From: Paenibacillus_E qinlingensis
GTDB lineage: Bacteria; Bacillota; Bacilli; Paenibacillales; NBRC-103111
Length of the DNA stretch: 64,000 nucleotides
NCBI RefSeq assembly: GCF_028746185.1
Contig: NZ_JAQIVH010000039.1
Location: forward strand, 186,001 to 250,000
Direction of reading: 5' to 3'
Position numbers and translations under genes: made by a program. The notes under the pieces were generated by a model. It saw nothing but the letters and a program-made list of their open reading frames with translations, was not told the DNA's origin and made no database searches. Shown one piece after another: positions 26,065 through 36,609 of the stretch; positions within the stretch are counted from its first letter, which is position 1, and every line of letters starts with the position of its first letter.

Positions 26065-29000
26065 TTAATGACTAGGTACCACATATACACTGCCATCAGA
26101 CAACACTTGTACGGTGCCGGAGGCTGATTCAATTTCACGCAGTGCCCAATGCTCCTGCGGTACATCCGGCCAGCTTGATGACTTAACGTCGGCTGTCGGT
26201 CGCCCGAACAATCGGTTTAATATCGTCACTGCTTCCGCACGATTCAATTGATTATCCGGCAGGAAGGTGCCGTCGGAATAGCCCTGCAAAATACCTGCTT
26301 GCGAAGCTTGCTTAATCGCTTCGAAAGCCCAGTGTGCTTGCGTATCGCTGTAACCTGCATTAGCAGTGTTTCCAGCTGCTCCAACTGGAAGCAGCCTAGC
26401 AGCGATGCTGGCAATCTCGCCGCGGGTAATCGCATCATTAGGGCGGAATCCGGTGTCATCGCCGAGCATAACACCTGCGCGCTGCATATTGGCAATGGCT
26501 TCTGCAGCCCAATGACCTTTGGCAACATCCGGATAACCACTAGGTTGTGCCGAAGCCAATGCATTATTGGACTTAGCAGCGCCAATACGATTCAAAATTG
26601 TCGCCAATTCCGCACGCGTAATGGCTTGCGAAGGGTGGAATGTGCCGTCTGGATAACCGGACAAATAAGGTTTCAGCGCTCCCGCTCCATTTTTCTGAAT
26701 AATGGTAAACGTACTGAATTTACTTATCTCAATAGCAATACCGATTGGTTTGCCATCCGCATCATAACGGATTTCTCCTTGCTTGAGCACCTTTTCGCCG
26801 TCGCTATGTTCAATGTACACAGCTAGCCCATCCAGTACTTGTTTGGCCGCCGCTGCGTTTGCCGGCAAACTCAAGTTATTCAGCGGGAACACGACTTCCG
26901 TCTTGTATCCCGAATAGTTGGTCTCAATCTTAACAGGTTGACCGATTATGGTGACCGATCGACCTTCTGCATCTTTGAGTACAAGCTCAGCGGATTGCAC
27001 GCGTGTTGCTACTTCGCTGCGCTCAGCCTCAGCACGGACTGGAACAATTCGGAAGTAAGCATCTTTTCCGTCTTTGCCCATTTGCTGTAATGACTCTGCA
27101 GATACGGTGATCTGTCCATCAGGCAGCACCAACTGTAGCGCCATCCCACCATCCGCGAGCAAGCTTACCGTTTCAGCATTTAAGCTGACAATTCGCTCAT
27201 CTGCAGGACTATTTGGTAAGTCCGTTACATAGATGCGAGCAACATGATCCTTATTCTCTGCAGCTTTTTCCAAGATCTTATTTGCATCTGTGACACTCAA
27301 CTTCACCGTATCCAGCGCTTTGCGATCTACCGATTGGGTTCGCACGATGTTGGTTTGGAATGTCCAACCTCCCGAACTTCCTGCAACAGTCGTTTGGCGG
27401 ATACTAGTATCACTAGATTCCTGTACACGTTTTACGTCGACGGAATATGTCTGAGAGGACTTCAGATCAGCTGATTCCACATTGACGATAATGGTATTGT
27501 TTCCAATTTCAATAGCAGGAGTAAAAGTACCGCCGCCTTTACGTTTTACATTCCGCACCGTTACAGTCGCCTCTGGATCATTGGTAACTGCCTTAATAGA
27601 CGCGTTGTAGCTTTCAGTTACTGAAAGCGTTCCGTATTTAAGCTTGTATGGCGTGAAAGCACCTTCCAACAATGTATCTGCCTCTAAACTCGCCAGTAAT
27701 GGCGGCTGACCAGGCACTGTCTGCTTACGCAATACAGAAACTGCATAGGAGAGCGCGGTACCATCTTGAGCTTCCACCTTAATAGTAAAGGTTTGTGCCT
27801 CCTTCGTAAATGGAAGCGACAAGACTGTTCCGTTCGTTACCTTTTGACCATTGATATAGATGACTGCATCCGATTGAGCAGCAACTGGCAGAAGCTTAAA
27901 CTCACCAGCTGTATAAGGTACAAGAACCTCATAATTGGATACGGCTGGGTTGAAGTCAGCTAACACCTGAGCTCCGTCAGTAGCAAGTCCCAAGCTTTGC
28001 AATTGCGCATTACCGCTTTCTTTTCGAACTACAGTTACTTGGTAGTTACGTGTTTGCGATCCGTCTGGTGAGGTCACAACCACTGGGACTTGATTCTCGC
28101 CAACTTGCAGCTGAATCGCCTGAGAAGCTTGCCCGCCCTGAACGGATTGACCTTTGACTTTAATGCCTGAACCGGCTTTGATTGCACCAGGTGTCAAGGT
28201 TACCGTGTCCACGGTATTATCCACATAAACGGCATAGTTTTCTTCCGTCCCTGTGAAGGCTTTCGCCGGAAGTACATCTCCCGGTTGCGATGCCGTCGCA
28301 TTATTCAACTTCAATGTTGTCAATAATGCTTCTTTGGAACCTGTTCCATCAAGAGTTAGTGTGTAGAACTTATCACCTGCGCTAGCAGAATGAACTTTGA
28401 TGGATACCGATTTTCCAGCAGCAGGTACTTCAACATCAACATAACCGCTCTCTGGAACTGTTGTGCCGTCGATCGTCACGACCGAAGTAGCAGCCATCGG
28501 AACTGCATACACACGAACATTGTCTGAATAAGCTACTGCTTGATATGCGGTTGTACCGAATTGATACGGCGCACTCATCTGCGCATTGCCTGTTGTCAGT
28601 GCCGCAAGATCGCTAGGAGTTGCCGGAATCGCCTCAGGTATACCTCGAATGATCTCAAATCCATACTCGGTTTTGTTGCCAACCCCGTCCGTAGCCGTCA
28701 TCTTAAACTGTACGCGATCCGTCGATGCTCCCCACGCTAATGGTGCGTAGTAATAGAATTTGCCTTTTTCATCCAAGGGAACATTCGTACCATTCACCAC
28801 AAGCTTAGCTCCCGCATCCGTTTGACCAGTTATATACATTCTGCTCATATCTGTGATAATACCATTCAGGGAAATGGGCTTGCCTTGCGCGTCATTGCCA
28901 CCGGAAGCGATCAACATCGGTCCAGTACGGTCAACGAACACTTTGCGGTATGCCGTAGAGCGGTCACCGCGCTCATTCGCAGATTCAACCAACACGTTAT

Positions 29001-32000
29001 ATTCCCGTTCTTTCAATACCGCAACTCCAAGCAGATCTTGCAGAACAAATGTGGCAGTTCCTCCTGCTGTTACTTGTTCATTGCTGCCAAGCTGCTGTCC
29101 GTTTACGAACAAAGTCACAGTAGCGTCTTGATCAGCCTTCACCTTCAAGGAGGCTTGTTCGGCTGCAGTAAGCATCAACTTCTCTTTATTTCCGTCGTAT
29201 GATGTGTACGCTTGTTCTACGACTGCTTTTGCGCCAGCATCAATCGCAACTGATAACGTTGGCGGTTGTGGAACTGGCAAATCTGCCAATACACTTGAAG
29301 ACGTCGGGCTGAGCACAATATGTCCTTGCTCATTACCAATAGCTGAGACAGAGATATCGTATTTTTTACCAGAAGTTAACTCGGTAATAACAGCATTCTG
29401 TTCACTTCCCGCTTGAGGCGGCAGATCCATGATTGGAACTGCAGCTTTGCCACTCGTGCTTTCACTAGCCCAAATGCGATAAGCTGTCACATCACCTGCA
29501 ATGGAAGCCCAACGCAAGGATATTTCTCCATTTCCAGTAGAAAGCACCTCAGGCTGCTCAGGTGTACTTAGCGAAATAGGAGCAGTCACCTCTACAGTTG
29601 CTTCCGTAATAACATGGATAGGTGCTTTATCTGCACTTTCGCCTACAACAGAAAGAGAATAAGTTCCAGGCATCAAGGAAGTCGGAAGATCAATAGCTTT
29701 ACTGCCGGATGATGGCAACCCGCTTTGAATAACTTCTCCAACCCATTGATCAGCACTGTCTGTTAGCATCATGGTTACTTGCGCATCAGACGATGCATTC
29801 TCCATAGACCACGATACTTGAATACGATTTTCCACGCCAGCCACAGCGTTCACTGAAGCTTTAATTTCAGGCAGAGGAATTAATTTTTGAATTTGCAGAT
29901 CAACTTTTGTAGCGTTTTGAATTATCCATTTACCAGCTGACGCATTCAGGAGCGACACATATAGTGTATCCCTGCCATCATTCACTGGATTTGGTGTGGA
30001 GATCTTCGTCTGTTGGAGCGGATCTCCGCTTGAGTTTGAACTTGAAACTCGGTCTGATGCCGGCTGTAAATAGGCGTTACCATCAGGAGCATCGAAGTTC
30101 AGTGTGTACGGCGAACCGTCAGGTGCTGTAATGACAGTATCAGCATTGCCGCCGCTCACCGTTAGCATATAATTGCCATTCTCAGCAATTTCAAGATATT
30201 TGCTGAATCGACCTTCCATCGCCAATGGTTTAATTGACTTGAACTTTCTAGTTGACTTGTAGGCAATAACACTTGTATAAGAGTTGCTTACAACTTTCCA
30301 CTGTCCCTTCAAATCAACATCGTCTAGGAAAATTGTTTTCTTTTGCTGCGATTCATCATACAGAACATTCATTCCTGGCAAACTCTTATTAGGTTGAAGC
30401 GTGTAAAGATCACCTTTTGGCGTGTACAGTTTGGTCTGTTCATTTGCGCCATAAATCTCTACGATCGCTTGGCCATTATCTGTCTGAGTCATGTCAAACA
30501 CGGTAGGATAAACTTGATCTTGCACCCACTGCTGAACATCCTCTATTTTCGTTTTGGACGGTACGCTGTTTAATACGGCGCTTGGACTTGTGCCTGCGCT
30601 GATCATCCAAGTTCCTGCCTCAACCGCATCCACCAAAGTGTACACGTAACCCTTATCTTCAAAAGCATTCCAATCTGGTTCGTTCTGTGATGTCTGTAAA
30701 CTATAAGGCCGTCCATCTGGCTTATAGACAATAATATCACCTTGAGCTTCACCAACTTTAAGGACGTAGCTTCCACGCTCTGTCACTGTAAGAGAAGTAA
30801 CCGAGCGATCTGGTGTTAGCGACCACAGCTTCGCCAATTCATCCAACTTCAGCGCCTCGCTGGCAAATAACAGTTCATTCACTTGGATATGACTATTACC
30901 GCTTGTTGTCAGACTCCATTTGCCTGCAAACAACGCTACACGCATATAAGTCATTTGGCTGTCAGCATCATAGCTGATTTCTGGATACACGGTCTGCTCA
31001 TAACTTTGCTTAGATGCGGTACTTTTTAGTGCAGCAGTTCGTTGATCTCCTTTTAAGGCAATAAGTGCCGTGTAGGAACGATCTACCGTAAAAGTAGCTG
31101 TCGACTTCCCGCTTGATGCATTCGTTTCTGTTGTGATCAGAGGCGTTTGACCCACTGACGTGAGCTGTCCATTCACAATGCGCGCTTTCGCATCGATATG
31201 AACTGACTCATCCGGTTGGAAAGACAAACTAACCGGTGTTAGATCAAAGACTCGTTTCAGCGGATTGGCAGAAGCAATTCTAACATCATTCAACGTTTTG
31301 CCCGAATCTGTATTCCTTAGGAACAATTCTTCCGCAATGTCCAGCCATGGTTCTGCTGCGTCCATAAAATCAGAAACATTGTTCACGAAATCCAGACCTT
31401 TTTCCCACCAAGACTTCTTAGGCGGCTCTGCTTCCACTTCGAACAGAATCGTATTGTTATTGAATGTATACTTCAGATTAGCGCCTACTCCGTTATGTCT
31501 GAAAGTACCATTAATGCCTTTTTCATTTACACTAAGCGCAACGTTACTCACGGTTGCTCCGCCAATACGCGGAATCCCTTTTGGAACATACACTGTTCCT
31601 TTAATAGCACCGTTGAATCCCTTTTGATTAAAAGAGTACGTGCCAATTGCTCCTTTGACGACTTCAAAAAGGTTGATGTCGCCTTTCGTTGCAAAGCCCG
31701 GTGCAGAAAATCCTTTGATTCCAGCGGTTGCTGGATTCACTACCGTTTGCATGTCCATGTTCTTCACTGGCAGCCAATAGTAGTATTCAATTCCACTGCC
31801 ATTAAAGCCGTAGTTCGATAGATTCATATCAATAGAATCGGTACCGATTAGATTAAACTTGTAATTGGCCTGCGGATGCTTCATTTCAGGAACAATAAGA
31901 TCGTTCACAGATCCAGTGACACTGAACTTCTGAGGAATCTGCGATTTCTCTGCAAGTTTGTCCACATTGCCGAATAGATAATTGACTTGTAGACCTGTCG

Positions 32001-34713
32001 AAGCAAGCTTCACTTTTTTGTACATGCCAAAACTTACGGCATCCAAGCGTCCTTGTTTGGTTTTCATATTTAAGTCGAAACTTAAGTTCGTATCTGGTAA
32101 GCTGCCTGTTCCCTGAACACCTACATAAGGAATGCGGCTTTCCACAACGAATTTCGTATCACTTGCTTTGATTGGGCCCACCTGAAAGCTATTCTTCATC
32201 GTGTAGGTACCCGACAAATCAAAGCGGTTGTTACGGAATTGCAGGCCATCAAACGGCACCGTTTCCTTAACCTTTTGAGTTCCTACTTGCAAACCGATTT
32301 CCAGATCACCAGTTAAACGCAGACCGTCCTTTGTAAAAATAAACGAGCTTGCTTTGACCGGCATATCCATGTTCAAGTAGTCCGTCGCTTGCGAGCCGCT
32401 CAAATCCAAAGCGAACTTGTCTGACGTGATGGTAAACGGCCCCTCATGAATCGTGTAAGACACATTCGAACCGAGTGCTCCACCGCCGTTGACATATAAG
32501 CGGCCATCGCCAGTTATTGTCGCTGGTTGTTTTGTTTTGTCCACCTTAAGGCTCGTTCCCTTGAACATCACCGAGTCGTTAATGATTACCGGTTCAGTAG
32601 TGTCATTAAGTGTATAGAGACCAGGCTCTTCTGGAGTCTCCGTGAACGGCCCCTGCAGACCAAGACTGTCTGCCTCATTGCTAGCAGACGAGCTAGGCAC
32701 ATCTACTCTAGCAAAGTTTCTTGGTTTGTAGAAGTCTAGTGCGGTTATCATCAAACCTTCAGTAAATACATAATCTTCATAGAAATCATGCTCCAGGTGT
32801 ATATCATATTTGCCCGGCGGCAATTCATCCTTCCATGTCAATTCCAACTGGCGTTCATTAATAATATTGTAAATAAGGGGATATTGCGTGCCGTCCTTAC
32901 CTTGCAAATAGTAATGAATATCTGCTAGCGGTTTACGAAGTAAATTAGGTATACCTACACCGATTGCGACCAATCGCATCTTATCTTTCACATGCAGAAC
33001 TGAAGCTCCTACGCGGTCAATATCGACATCCGGTTTTACCATACTCGGATCATCTTTCATAATAAATCGTTTTATTTCCGTGTAGCTCTTACCAATTTCA
33101 TTCGTTGCATAGCCACGCGTTTCATATTCTTGATGCCACGTAAGGCCTTTTAATTCTACCGTAAAGGAGCTCGTCCCTTCTTCTGTACCCGTATACGGTA
33201 CTTTAACCCAATCGCCGAATTTCTCTGCTGTAGTTCCATCACTTGGAAAATACTCTCGGTACTCTACCCCTCGTGCTGTAATGTCTTTCGTTCCATCATC
33301 ATAAACATTCGTAATTACACTGACGATATCATTCGTATGCTTTGGATCAAACTGAAGGATCGGATCCACCGTAAGCTTAACACCTGGCGCTGTCGGAGGC
33401 GTATATCCGTACAGCCAAGTTTCGTTCATAATAGCTGCAGGCTCAGCACCGACTTTAGCGCCGAAAACCATATCCATGATCATAATTTCATCGCGATTTC
33501 CACCGAACATGATGAAATTTTTGCCGTCAAACGCCATGTTGGCATTGGTTAACGGGAATGGCACTTGATTGGGTTTCCCCTGGACCTCATAAACCTTTCC
33601 CTTATCGTCCATATTACTTTTATACATAACTCCGGTGGAGAATTTCAACGGAGCAGTTTCCCACTTAGTTCCATTCCAGCCATAAGCCATACTCCCCCTC
33701 GTAGGTGGATACGTGCTCGATGGCAGCTTTAATCTCGAAACCAATTCGTTAGTATACGTATGAACATAATCACGTTCTCCGCCAAAAAAGACAACACGCC
33801 GTCCATCGTAGGCCATCGCCTGCCCCCAACGTCCGTACCCCTCTGGACCAGCTATTGAAGTCCAGTTATTTGCTTCCCGATCCCATTTCCATAATAATGG
33901 AGAGCTGTCATCGTGCGTGATCGTTTTCGTTGTTTTCGTACCTTCACTCGTATACTCTTTCGTAATAGAGCCTGAGTTCCCACCGTAAAGCACAGCAGTT
34001 TTGCCGTCAAAAGCCATCTGCCCGCCATACTCAGCAGGCGGCTTATCTGCAGGCGTAGCCTGAGTCCAGCCAGTTCCATCCCACAGCCAAGTATCATCCT
34101 GAAGATGCTTGGAACTTCCGCTGCCTGAATATCCGCCGAACAGAATCAACTGATCGCCGTTATAGGCAAGCTGAGCGCCTCCGCGAGCTATCGGAGAGTC
34201 AGTAAGCCCTTGAACTTGCTCCCACTTGGCATCTATACCATCCCAAAGCCAAGTATCACCTAGCAGCGTGCCGGACTGACCCTCGCCTCCGAATAAAAGA
34301 ACTTTCCCCGTGGCTGGATCATAAGCCATGGCTGCGCCCTTTCGTTTTGATGGAGAAGGAGTTAGATGTTGAAGTTCCTGCCATGTTTTCTCATAGCCAT
34401 TCCAAATCCAGGTCTCATCGAAAAGGCCGCTATTCCCCTGACCTCCGAACATGACTACATTCTCAACCATCTCGTCAAAGACCATGGCTGCACCCTGTCT
34501 TGCACCAGGTGAAAGATTCGTTGTTACTCTCTGCCACGTATAATCCGTAATTTTTGTTGCAGGACCGTATGTATTCTGCAGCACTGTGTTAGTCCCGGGA
34601 GCCACATCTTTAGCTTGAGCTACACTCGAACCGCCGTGCAAGAACGGTATGAACTGCAATAGCAATGCAGCAATTAATAGTTTGGCCAATCCGGCTTTCC
34701 GACGTCTATTCAA
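26065..34713 (-). CDS. Giant Kelch-repeat, Ig-like, SLH-anchored surface protein
   Basis: 2882 residues, TTG start at 34713 after GAGGAA. A signal peptide (about 1-35, ending AQAK) leads to Kelch-type propeller repeats (about 45-440; VVMFGGQGNSGLFDETWIW, VLLFGGEGQSG, LILFGGYSGSG, VVFFGGERD). A long series of beta-sandwich, fibronectin-like and pre-peptidase-like modules comes next. Cadherin-like beta sandwich repeats (about 2190-2500) include LKLNNATASQPGDVL and LGLATDGAQVLADFNPAVSNYEV-like segments. A pre-SLH module related to that of the GH27 protein and three SLH repeats (about 2695-2870) close it. No catalytic domain is recognised. It is probably a wall-anchored adhesin or scaffold. The gene runs convergently into the GH27 gene, with a pair of terminators between them. 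Confidence 0.88.
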   Translation of the reverse strand: MNRRRKAGLAKLLIAALLLQFIPFLHGGSSVAQAKDVAPGTNTVLQNTYGPATKITDYTWQRVTTNLSPGARQGAAMVFDEMVENVVMFGGQGNSGLFDETWIWNGYEKTWQELQHLTPSPSKRKGAAMAYDPATGKVLLFGGEGQSGTLLGDTWLWDGIDAKWEQVQGLTDSPIARGGAQLAYNGDQLILFGGYSGSGSSKHLQDDTWLWDGTGWTQATPADKPPAEYGGQMAFDGKTAVLYGGNSGSITKEYTSEGTKTTKTITHDDSSPLLWKWDREANNWTSIAGPEGYGRWGQAMAYDGRRVVFFGGERDYVHTYTNELVSRLKLPSSTYPPTRGSMAYGWNGTKWETAPLKFSTGVMYKSNMDDKGKVYEVQGKPNQVPFPLTNANMAFDGKNFIMFGGNRDEIMIMDMVFGAKVGAEPAAIMNETWLYGYTPPTAPGVKLTVDPILQFDPKHTNDIVSVITNVYDDGTKDITARGVEYREYFPSDGTTAEKFGDWVKVPYTGTEEGTSSFTVELKGLTWHQEYETRGYATNEIGKSYTEIKRFIMKDDPSMVKPDVDIDRVGASVLHVKDKMRLVAIGVGIPNLLRKPLADIHYYLQGKDGTQYPLIYNIINERQLELTWKDELPPGKYDIHLEHDFYEDYVFTEGLMITALDFYKPRNFARVDVPSSSASNEADSLGLQGPFTETPEEPGLYTLNDTTEPVIINDSVMFKGTSLKVDKTKQPATITGDGRLYVNGGGALGSNVSYTIHEGPFTITSDKFALDLSGSQATDYLNMDMPVKASSFIFTKDGLRLTGDLEIGLQVGTQKVKETVPFDGLQFRNNRFDLSGTYTMKNSFQVGPIKASDTKFVVESRIPYVGVQGTGSLPDTNLSFDLNMKTKQGRLDAVSFGMYKKVKLASTGLQVNYLFGNVDKLAEKSQIPQKFSVTGSVNDLIVPEMKHPQANYKFNLIGTDSIDMNLSNYGFNGSGIEYYYWLPVKNMDMQTVVNPATAGIKGFSAPGFATKGDINLFEVVKGAIGTYSFNQKGFNGAIKGTVYVPKGIPRIGGATVSNVALSVNEKGINGTFRHNGVGANLKYTFNNNTILFEVEAEPPKKSWWEKGLDFVNNVSDFMDAAEPWLDIAEELFLRNTDSGKTLNDVRIASANPLKRVFDLTPVSLSFQPDESVHIDAKARIVNGQLTSVGQTPLITTETNASSGKSTATFTVDRSYTALIALKGDQRTAALKSTASKQSYEQTVYPEISYDADSQMTYMRVALFAGKWSLTTSGNSHIQVNELLFASEALKLDELAKLWSLTPDRSVTSLTVTERGSYVLKVGEAQGDIIVYKPDGRPYSLQTSQNEPDWNAFEDKGYVYTLVDAVEAGTWMISAGTSPSAVLNSVPSKTKIEDVQQWVQDQVYPTVFDMTQTDNGQAIVEIYGANEQTKLYTPKGDLYTLQPNKSLPGMNVLYDESQQKKTIFLDDVDLKGQWKVVSNSYTSVIAYKSTRKFKSIKPLAMEGRFSKYLEIAENGNYMLTVSGGNADTVITAPDGSPYTLNFDAPDGNAYLQPASDRVSSSNSSGDPLQQTKISTPNPVNDGRDTLYVSLLNASAGKWIIQNATKVDLQIQKLIPLPEIKASVNAVAGVENRIQVSWSMENASSDAQVTMMLTDSADQWVGEVIQSGLPSSGSKAIDLPTSLMPGTYSLSVVGESADKAPIHVITEATVEVTAPISLSTPEQPEVLSTGNGEISLRWASIAGDVTAYRIWASESTSGKAAVPIMDLPPQAGSEQNAVITELTSGKKYDISVSAIGNEQGHIVLSPTSSSVLADLPVPQPPTLSVAIDAGAKAVVEQAYTSYDGNKEKLMLTAAEQASLKVKADQDATVTLFVNGQQLGSNEQVTAGGTATFVLQDLLGVAVLKEREYNVLVESANERGDRSTAYRKVFVDRTGPMLIASGGNDAQGKPISLNGIITDMSRMYITGQTDAGAKLVVNGTNVPLDEKGKFYYYAPLAWGASTDRVQFKMTATDGVGNKTEYGFEIIRGIPEAIPATPSDLAALTTGNAQMSAPYQFGTTAYQAVAYSDNVRVYAVPMAATSVVTIDGTTVPESGYVDVEVPAAGKSVSIKVHSASAGDKFYTLTLDGTGSKEALLTTLKLNNATASQPGDVLPAKAFTGTEENYAVYVDNTVDTVTLTPGAIKAGSGIKVKGQSVQGGQASQAIQLQVGENQVPVVVTSPDGSQTRNYQVTVVRKESGNAQLQSLGLATDGAQVLADFNPAVSNYEVLVPYTAGEFKLLPVAAQSDAVIYINGQKVTNGTVLSLPFTKEAQTFTIKVEAQDGTALSYAVSVLRKQTVPGQPPLLASLEADTLLEGAFTPYKLKYGTLSVTESYNASIKAVTNDPEATVTVRNVKRKGGGTFTPAIEIGNNTIIVNVESADLKSSQTYSVDVKRVQESSDTSIRQTTVAGSSGGWTFQTNIVRTQSVDRKALDTVKLSVTDANKILEKAAENKDHVARIYVTDLPNSPADERIVSLNAETVSLLADGGMALQLVLPDGQITVSAESLQQMGKDGKDAYFRIVPVRAEAERSEVATRVQSAELVLKDAEGRSVTIIGQPVKIETNYSGYKTEVVFPLNNLSLPANAAAAKQVLDGLAVYIEHSDGEKVLKQGEIRYDADGKPIGIAIEISKFSTFTIIQKNGAGALKPYLSGYPDGTFHPSQAITRAELATILNRIGAAKSNNALASAQPSGYPDVAKGHWAAEAIANMQRAGVMLGDDTGFRPNDAITRGEIASIAARLLPVGAAGNTANAGYSDTQAHWAFEAIKQASQAGILQGYSDGTFLPDNQLNRAEAVTILNRLFGRPTADVKSSSWPDVPQEHWALREIESASGTVQVLSDGSVYVVPSH

Positions 34714-34956
34714 CGTTTATTCCTCTTTTCCTAGTTTTTCATCAACAGTTGCACAAAGGTAGTTCTAAAACACCCCTCCTCAATACCTATAAATTGTTGG
34801 TATTTGTCGATATTTATTATTTTATATCGGTATATTATCATATATTTTTTAGAAAAGTATTAAAATAGTACTAGATTTTGTCGAATCCACCTCATTTATA
34901 TGTCACATTAGATGGTCTCTGATATGTTAAAACTAATTTTATACTCTACTCATTAC

Positions 34957-35005
34957 AACGAGAAAAAGGAGCAGTTGCCACGGCAATCTGCTCCCTTTTC
35001 TCGTT
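34957..35005 (-). terminator. Terminator of the ABC exporter genes
   Basis: Long stem AACGAGAAAA.GGAGCAG / CTGCTCCCTTTTCTCGTT that begins at the stop codon of the permease gene. The sequence between this and the SLH gene start (34714-34956) is AT-rich and holds nothing else I can name. Confidence 0.75.
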
Positions 35006-36609
35006 TATTTCACCCTGAAAGTGCGATGACCGAATCGGCGTACGAGTAAAAACGCAGCGGCCAAGTAAACGAGTGTGACAACCACGACTCCTACAGTGAA
35101 AGGTAGCGCCGGTGCTTTTACTCCTATACTGATCCCGCTTGCCGACGACACGAGCAAGTTCAAGATATAAAAAATAGGATTTTTCACATTCAGTTCAGTC
35201 GAGTAGGGCTGAAAGATATAGTACATCAACAGATGATGGACGGAGAAGAAAATGGCCAGCACCAGCAGGCACACCCACAGCAGAAGCAACTCCAGATTTA
35301 CCGCCGCACCTGCTGCCAGCGCGAACAACGTCAGAGCGACTCCAAGAGCGGAGGCAATGGTCAAATTCAGCCCCATGATTCGGTACAGCCTGATGCGAAA
35401 ATGTTGGTTCGCGGCATTCCGATAGAAGCTGTAACGCAGCAGACTGAGATCGCAGTTGTAAAATATAGCCCGGCATACCCTTTCCCCTACAGTCAGAAAG
35501 TTCAAAATCAAAACCAGGAAAGGAAGAATAATTCCCAGGTTTGAACTCAGAAGAGCGCCCCATTGACTGTCCAACGCTACAAAAACAGTACCTACAACGC
35601 CAAAACCGCCAATGATGGCTAGTCTTTTGTAGACCGGTTGCGTTATCAGACTGCGATGCCGTGCGAAGAAAAGCGCATTCAGATAAGCATAACCTTCCTT
35701 GGTTTTGAACATGTCGGCCTGCATCGTCGTCAAATCGTAATCGCTGTCTTTGGATCGGACACTCGTTTTCTTGGCATCCGTCATCATGCGCCCGATATCC
35801 AACAGCGGATCGTCCCGTTTCGTAGCGACTTCAACCGCAGTTCGGTAATCGGGATACCGGGCTAGCCGCACCGCAGCGAAAATACCTAATGCCGCAATGA
35901 CGAGAACAGAAGGCAAACCAATTAGCATTGAACTGCTATTTGGTGTCCAGTTAAGGAATAGCGGTATATAAGCGGCCGCACATCCAAGTCCGATCATCAA
36001 CCAGACAAACAAGGTTTTTCGGATCAGCTCAATGCCCGTTTTCTCAAACAGCTTAAGATGCATATATTCGCAGAATACTCGCCAAAACGTGACCACAATC
36101 GCCAACGCCAGCCCTTGCATAATGGAAGCACCCAGCAAGGAAGTAAATAGCAGCAGAGCAGGAATATAATAAACAAAGTATGTGCAGTAACGATAACTGA
36201 GCGAAGTCCGCATATAGGTGGCCGGCGAAAGCCGCATCAGCTTCACGGCGATGTATTTCTCACGTTTCGGCTCCAAAACAGAGGCAGTGGTGCCACCAGC
36301 GACCACGAAGCTAAGCAGCAAAAAAATGTGCAAAAACAGCTGCAATTGGTCTTCCTGAGGCAGCGACCGATCCAGTGCAGCGGCAGGCAAATAAATGAAA
36401 AGCCCCGTATAGGCTAGCTTGGAAAAGAGTCCCCAAAGCACATTCAGAATGAGTGCGATGACGGTAACGGTTTTTTTAATAGGCAGATTGGCATAGACGG
36501 TGTCCGGTATCTGTCTGCCGATAAGTGGAAGCATCTGCGCGTAATAAATAAACCGATTGGCTGCTGAGGAAGTCCGGATGGCGAGCAGCGTATTAATTGT
36601 TCTCAGCAT
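35005..36609 (-). CDS. ABC exporter permease subunit
   Basis: About 534 residues with roughly ten hydrophobic segments and no signal peptide. I choose ATG 36609 because AAAGGATGAAGG serves as its ribosome site; the frame opens three codons earlier. The start lies inside the end of the ATPase gene, which implies translational coupling. A cytoplasmic charged loop (RYPDYRTAVEVATKRDDPLLDIG) sits mid-protein. It belongs to the ABC-2-like exporter permeases of Bacilli of unknown cargo. No peptide or lantibiotic precursor gene is visible beside it. Confidence 0.8.
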   Translation of the reverse strand: MLRTINTLLAIRTSSAANRFIYYAQMLPLIGRQIPDTVYANLPIKKTVTVIALILNVLWGLFSKLAYTGLFIYLPAAALDRSLPQEDQLQLFLHIFLLLSFVVAGGTTASVLEPKREKYIAVKLMRLSPATYMRTSLSYRYCTYFVYYIPALLLFTSLLGASIMQGLALAIVVTFWRVFCEYMHLKLFEKTGIELIRKTLFVWLMIGLGCAAAYIPLFLNWTPNSSSMLIGLPSVLVIAALGIFAAVRLARYPDYRTAVEVATKRDDPLLDIGRMMTDAKKTSVRSKDSDYDLTTMQADMFKTKEGYAYLNALFFARHRSLITQPVYKRLAIIGGFGVVGTVFVALDSQWGALLSSNLGIILPFLVLILNFLTVGERVCRAIFYNCDLSLLRYSFYRNAANQHFRIRLYRIMGLNLTIASALGVALTLFALAAGAAVNLELLLLWVCLLVLAIFFSVHHLLMYYIFQPYSTELNVKNPIFYILNLLVSSASGISIGVKAPALPFTVGVVVVTLVYLAAAFLLVRRFGHRTFRVK

